This document shows positions 6,384 to 9,186 of a stretch of DNA of 9,186 bases, piece by piece. The stretch's first letter is position 1, and every line of letters begins with the position of its first letter. Under the pieces are notes generated by a model. It did no database searches and was not told the DNA's origin. It worked only from the letters and a program-made list of their open reading frames with translations. Location of the stretch: contig JACQGJ010000534.1 of NCBI GenBank assembly GCA_016199605.1, forward strand, positions 1 through 9,186, given 5' to 3'. Origin of the DNA: Armatimonadota bacterium. GTDB taxonomy: Bacteria; Armatimonadota; Abditibacteriia; CG2-30-59-28. The translations under genes were made by a program, and so were the position numbers.

Positions 6384-7376
6384 CTACCAACGCAGCACGC
6401 AGCTCCCCCAGGTAAGGCCCGCGCCGAACCCGACGCAGACTACGATGTCGCCCCTTTTAATGCGCCCGTCGGTGACAGCCTCGTCAAAGGCGATAGGAAT
6501 AGAGGCGCTGGAAGTGTTGCCGTACCGGTCGACATTCACGATGACCTTTTCCATCGGAACCCCCAACCGTTTCGCCGCTGAATCGATGACCCGCATGTTA
6601 GCCTGGTGGGGGATAAAGCACGCGACTTCAGCGGAGGTAAGTCCGCATTTTGCCATGGCTCTCTCCGCCGATTCGCCTATGACCTTCACTGCGAATCGGA
6701 ACACTTCGTTGCCATTCATTGAAATGAAGTGCTTGTTGTTCTCAATCGTGTCCAGGCACGCCGGCGACTTGGATCCGCCGGCCTCGACCTGGAGCAGGGA
6801 CCCGCCCGCGCCATCGGAGCCCAGGTCGAAGGCCAAGAGCCCTTGTCCTTCCTCCACGGGCCTTATCACCGCAGCTCCAGCGCCATCCCCAAACAGCACG
6901 CAGGTTTTGCGATCCGACCAGTCGGTCAGTCGAGACAGGCATTCAGCGCCCACCACAAGCACTGTATCCATGGCCCCGGAAGATACGAACTGGCAGGCAG
7001 TGGCAATCGCGTAGATGAATCCAGTACATCCGGCCTGCAGATCGAAAGCGCCTGCCCGACTGGCTCCGAGACGATCCTGCACCAGGGAAGCCGTCGCCGG
7101 AAACACGTAATCCCCCGTCACCGTGGCGACAATGATCAGGTCTACCTCCTCAGCCGCAACCTGCGCCCGCTCCAACGCTTCCACAGCGGCCGGAACTGCG
7201 ATGTCAGAGGTGCACTGCTGGGGATCTACAATCCTGCGCTCCGCAATTCCGGTGCGAGTCCGGATCCATTCGTCGCTGGTATCGACAATCTTCTCGAGAT
7301 CGTAATTGGTGAGAACTCTCTCCGGCAAGTAAGACGCAATGCTCGCCAAACCGGCTGAACGAACTGTAGAACTCAT
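6384..7376 (-). CDS. fabH: FabH: 3-oxoacyl-[acyl-carrier-protein] synthase III
   Basis: FabH starts fatty acid synthesis by condensing a short acyl-CoA primer with malonyl-ACP. The 330-residue protein has the complete KAS III triad: C117 in LQAGCTGFIYA, H257 in IPHQANMR and N287 in YGNTSSASIP. The N-terminal SYLPERVLTN and DEWIRTRTGIAERRI and the C-terminal GFGAGLTWG are family landmarks. The Asn in place of a second His separates it from FabF. The ATG at 7376 is directly preceded in frame by TAA, so the gene cannot start further up; GGAG lies 5 nt upstream. Primer preference (acetyl versus branched acyl) cannot be read from the sequence. It follows plsX by 80 nt. Confidence 0.98.
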   Translation of the reverse strand: MSSTVRSAGLASIASYLPERVLTNYDLEKIVDTSDEWIRTRTGIAERRIVDPQQCTSDIAVPAAVEALERAQVAAEEVDLIIVATVTGDYVFPATASLVQDRLGASRAGAFDLQAGCTGFIYAIATACQFVSSGAMDTVLVVGAECLSRLTDWSDRKTCVLFGDGAGAAVIRPVEEGQGLLAFDLGSDGAGGSLLQVEAGGSKSPACLDTIENNKHFISMNGNEVFRFAVKVIGESAERAMAKCGLTSAEVACFIPHQANMRVIDSAAKRLGVPMEKVIVNVDRYGNTSSASIPIAFDEAVTDGRIKRGDIVVCVGFGAGLTWGSCVLRW

Positions 7377-7401
7377 TTACTCTCCAGGGATTATGGCATG
7401 A

Positions 7402-7427
7402 GACTCAGCAGGAGACCGGGCTGAGTC
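7402..7427 (-). repeat. Perfect 8-bp inverted repeat, 10-nt spacer, in the plsX-fabH gap
   Basis: On the minus strand GACTCAGC, then CCGGTCTCCT, then GCTGAGTC; the arms are exact reverse complements. It sits in the middle of the 80-nt gap, ending 25 nt before the fabH start. No T-run follows. It has the same 8-10-8 geometry as the dyad in the rnc-rlmN gap, although the arm sequences differ. Confidence 0.6.
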
Positions 7428-7456
7428 GTCCCCACTCGGTCAGCGATCGCGGGTTT

Positions 7457-8506
7457 CTACCCCACAACCGCGTTGATCGCTTCTTCTTCGGCTGACAAGC
7501 AGGGCTGGGGCAAGGACAGGGATTCCCGTATGTGGTCAACAATCCGGCCCTTGACCGACATGGTGGCCAGATGGATGGCGTTGTTGATGGCATAGGCATT
7601 GGAGGAGCCATGACTGATGATGCAGACTCCCTTCACTCCCAACAGCAGCGCTCCCCCGCATTCCGTATAGTCGACACGCTTCTTGAAATTGCGAAACCCG
7701 GGCCGCAAGAGGAACAGCCCGACCTTGGAGAAGAAGCCGGCGTTCAAACTGGTTTTCAGCATCTTGAGGATCGCCAGACCGTAACCTTCTGCCACTTTCA
7801 GCACGATGTTTCCGACGAATCCGTCGCAAACAACAATGTCCACCGTTCCCTGTCCGATGTCCCGCCCTTCAACATTGCCATGGAAGTTCACAGAGGACTC
7901 GCGCAAGAGGTGATAGGCCGCCTTGGTCAGATCATTGCCCTTGATGGATTCTTCCCCGATGCTGAGCAAACCGACTCGAGGATCAGCCGTGCCAAGCACT
8001 GACCGGGCATAGATCGTCCCCATGACGGCAAACTCGAGCAGATTCTGAGGGCGGCAGTCGACGTTCGCACCGGAGTCGAGGAGGATCACCTTACCCGTAG
8101 CTGTTGGCAAAACGGTGGCAATGGCTGGCCGGTCAATCCCCTCAATCCGACGCAGCTTCATCTGGGCCAAGGCAGCCGCGGCTCCCGTATTCCCGGCAGT
8201 CACAACGGCATCCACTTGTCCCTCCGCGAGCAAGCCCATACAGACGGCGAGAGAGGAATCCTTCTTGCGGCGAATCGCCACCATCGGGGATTCATCCATC
8301 TCAATCCATTCCGACGCATGGCGCACTTCGATCCCGGATTTCGCACAATCCACCGGCAGCAGCGGATGGATTGTGGCGTCATCTCCAACCAGAACGATGC
8401 GGCTGTCACCTTCCTGGGCTGCCCGGATTGCCCCCGAGACGACCTGCTTGGGAGCGAGGTCCCCGCCCATGGCGTCAACTGCGATGCTTACGCGATTATC
8501 GTCCAA
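7457..8506 (-). CDS. plsX: PlsX: phosphate acyltransferase
   Basis: PlsX converts acyl-ACP and phosphate to acyl-phosphate, the acyl donor for PlsY in phospholipid synthesis, and works at the inner face of the membrane. The 349-residue protein shows the N-terminal IAVDAMGGD, VVTAGNTGA (102-109), LLDSGANVDC (142-151), VVCDGFVGNIVLK (225-237) and the C-terminal LLGVKGVCIISHGSSNAYAINNAI. The start is a TTG at 8506. A TGA (8516-8518) lies in frame just upstream, and the first in-frame ATG is M13, inside the conserved DAMGGD motif, so the gene must begin at this TTG or use no standard start. GGTGAG (8515-8520) lies 8 nt upstream. It follows rpmF by 38 nt, as in many bacteria. Confidence 0.97.
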   Translation of the reverse strand: MDDNRVSIAVDAMGGDLAPKQVVSGAIRAAQEGDSRIVLVGDDATIHPLLPVDCAKSGIEVRHASEWIEMDESPMVAIRRKKDSSLAVCMGLLAEGQVDAVVTAGNTGAAAALAQMKLRRIEGIDRPAIATVLPTATGKVILLDSGANVDCRPQNLLEFAVMGTIYARSVLGTADPRVGLLSIGEESIKGNDLTKAAYHLLRESSVNFHGNVEGRDIGQGTVDIVVCDGFVGNIVLKVAEGYGLAILKMLKTSLNAGFFSKVGLFLLRPGFRNFKKRVDYTECGGALLLGVKGVCIISHGSSNAYAINNAIHLATMSVKGRIVDHIRESLSLPQPCLSAEEEAINAVVG

Positions 8507-8544
8507 TGACTCGTCTCACCCGGCCTGGGGGACCTCCCTTGCCG

Positions 8545-8736
8545 CTACGCCTTCTTCTTCTCTTTCATTTTGATGACCTGCTGACTTCCGTAATAGCCAC
8601 ACTTATCACAGACTCGGTGTAAACGGATTGTCGCGGCACACTGTGGGCAAGTGGCCGATGCAGGTATCTCCAGCTTCCAATGGGTCCTGCGCCGGTCACG
8701 GCGCGCGCTGCTATGCCGTCTTTTCGGTAATGCCAT
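8545..8736 (-). CDS. rpmF: 50S ribosomal protein L32
   Basis: This small structural protein of the large ribosomal subunit has 63 residues. It starts with MALPKRRHSSARRDRRRTHW, the standard basic L32 N-terminus, and carries a zinc-ribbon: C30 and C33 (CPQC) and C43 and C46 (CDKC). It is therefore the zinc-binding form. The lysine-rich tail (KMKEKKKA) is common. The ATG at 8736 has GGAAGGA 6 nt upstream. It lies between the DUF177 gene (39-nt gap) and plsX (38-nt gap), the usual arrangement. Confidence 0.97.
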   Translation of the reverse strand: MALPKRRHSSARRDRRRTHWKLEIPASATCPQCAATIRLHRVCDKCGYYGSQQVIKMKEKKKA

Positions 8737-8761
8737 CTCTCATCCTTCCCGCTCGCCTCAC

Positions 8762-8790
8762 GTTAGCCGCTGCCTTCACAGGTTAGCGGC
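8762..8790. repeat. Short direct repeat across the DUF177 stop codon
   Basis: GTTAGCCGC (8762-8770) and GTTAGCGGC (8782-8790) match at eight of nine bases, 20 bp apart. Because of the one difference, GCCGC and GCGGC also form a 5-bp inverted repeat. It spans the end of the DUF177 gene and the start of the gap to rpmF. It is too short to assign a role. Confidence 0.25.
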
Positions 8791-9186
8791 GGGCGAGCCG
8801 CGATCGTGATTCATAAACCAATCTTTCAATACCGACAATCGAGGGTCGGTCTCCTCGGGTGGGCAATGACAGGGCTCTGCGTTCAGGTTGGCTCCACACC
8901 CGGGACAGATACCCCGGCAATCGGGCTTGCAGATGACCTGCAGAGGCAAGTGCAGCAGAACCCCTTGCCGCACCACCTCATCGATGTCCAAGGTTGTCTC
9001 ACCGAAGAAGGCGGCGGCCTCCTCGTCTTCCCTGAGGTTGATCCGTGCCCATTGCCCGGAATCGTGGTATTCCAGCATCCCCAGAGCCTCGAGTTCCGCC
9101 CGGACCGGAAGCTCCACCCGCGACAGGCAGCGATTGCACTCCACGCCAACCACGGACTCAACGGAACCTTCGACAACAATATGCTC
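8776..9186 (-). CDS. yceD: DUF177/YceD family protein (5' end cut by window edge)
   Basis: The frame is open to the right edge, giving 136 residues with the N-terminus missing; a GTG at 9153 is internal and not the likely start, because the family sequence continues above it (VVEGSVESVV). The core is typical of the DUF177/YceD family: CNRC (C17, C20), then LDIDEVVRQGVLLHLPLQVICKPDCRG and CPGCGANLN, with C86, C90, C94 and C97 in a zinc-ribbon-like spacing, and DPRLSVLKDW near the end. In E. coli YceD is linked to 23S rRNA accumulation, and the gene stands directly upstream of rpmF in very many bacteria, as here. The molecular activity in this organism is not known. The operon promoter must lie beyond the right edge. 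Confidence 0.9.
   Translation of the reverse strand, partial: EHIVVEGSVESVVGVECNRCLSRVELPVRAELEALGMLEYHDSGQWARINLREDEEAAAFFGETTLDIDEVVRQGVLLHLPLQVICKPDCRGICPGCGANLNAEPCHCPPEETDPRLSVLKDWFMNHDRGSPAANL

Noticed and set aside
5850..6581. 243-residue open frame on the plus strand across fabD and the end of fabH
   Set aside because: It is antisense to two well-supported genes, has low-complexity composition and no family motif. Long antisense frames are expected opposite GC-rich codons.
7443..7450. GCGATCGC palindrome, the cyanobacterial HIP1 octamer
   Set aside because: I noticed a single copy in the window, whereas HIP1-bearing genomes have it very often. Nothing else suggests a cyanobacterium.
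1..9186. Defence system, mobile element, CRISPR array or phage cassette
   Set aside because: All genes are recognised housekeeping functions or a membrane protein. No transposase, integrase, nuclease-defence module, spaced repeat array or tRNA-like attachment site was seen.

Overview
The window is one uninterrupted run of nine leftward (minus-strand) genes plus a tenth cut by the left edge. It looks like a bacterial core housekeeping operon rather than an accessory region. Transcription runs from the right edge to the left: a DUF177/YceD-type protein (5' end cut off), rpmF (ribosomal protein L32), plsX, fabH, fabD, fabG, acpP, fabF, rnc (RNase III), rlmN, and a multi-spanning ABC-2-type membrane protein (3' end cut off). 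The DUF177-rpmF-plsX-fab-acpP-fabF-rnc order is a classic bacterial arrangement. No mobile element, tRNA, rRNA, CRISPR array, phage gene or defence gene is visible.

The organism is a bacterium with a moderately GC-rich genome. Protein style and gene order would suit Acidobacteriota or a neighbouring Gram-negative lineage such as a deltaproteobacterial group. That is an impression from the sequences and not a measured placement.

Layout, right to left: 8776-9186 DUF177 and 8545-8736 L32 (ribosome biogenesis); 7457-8506 PlsX (phospholipid precursor); 6384-7376 FabH, 5396-6322 FabD, 4628-5389 FabG, 4338-4574 ACP and 2868-4121 FabF (type II fatty acid synthesis); 2087-2803 RNase III and 901-1947 RlmN (RNA processing and 23S rRNA/tRNA methylation); 1-883 membrane protein. 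The enzymes form one pathway. FabD loads malonate onto ACP, FabH makes the first acetoacetyl-ACP, FabG reduces 3-ketoacyl-ACP, FabF elongates, and PlsX turns acyl-ACP into acyl-phosphate for membrane lipid synthesis. The dehydratase (FabZ/FabA) and enoyl reductase (FabI/K/L/V) are not here. The ribosomal and RNA-processing genes at both ends tie membrane synthesis to ribosome production.

The most unusual feature is in the gaps. Fab genes are tightly packed in places (fabD-fabG 6 nt, with the ribosome-binding site lying across the fabD stop). Four of the longer gaps, however, carry inverted repeats able to fold in the mRNA, none followed by a U-tract. The 213-216-nt acpP-fabF gap holds four in tandem, including a 14-bp stem. 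The plsX-fabH and rnc-rlmN gaps each hold a perfect 8-bp stem with a 10-nt loop. These look like RNA processing, stability or attenuation elements, or operators, rather than intrinsic terminators. The left-edge membrane protein is open across the whole first 883 bases and is easily missed because its stop codon lies outside the window.
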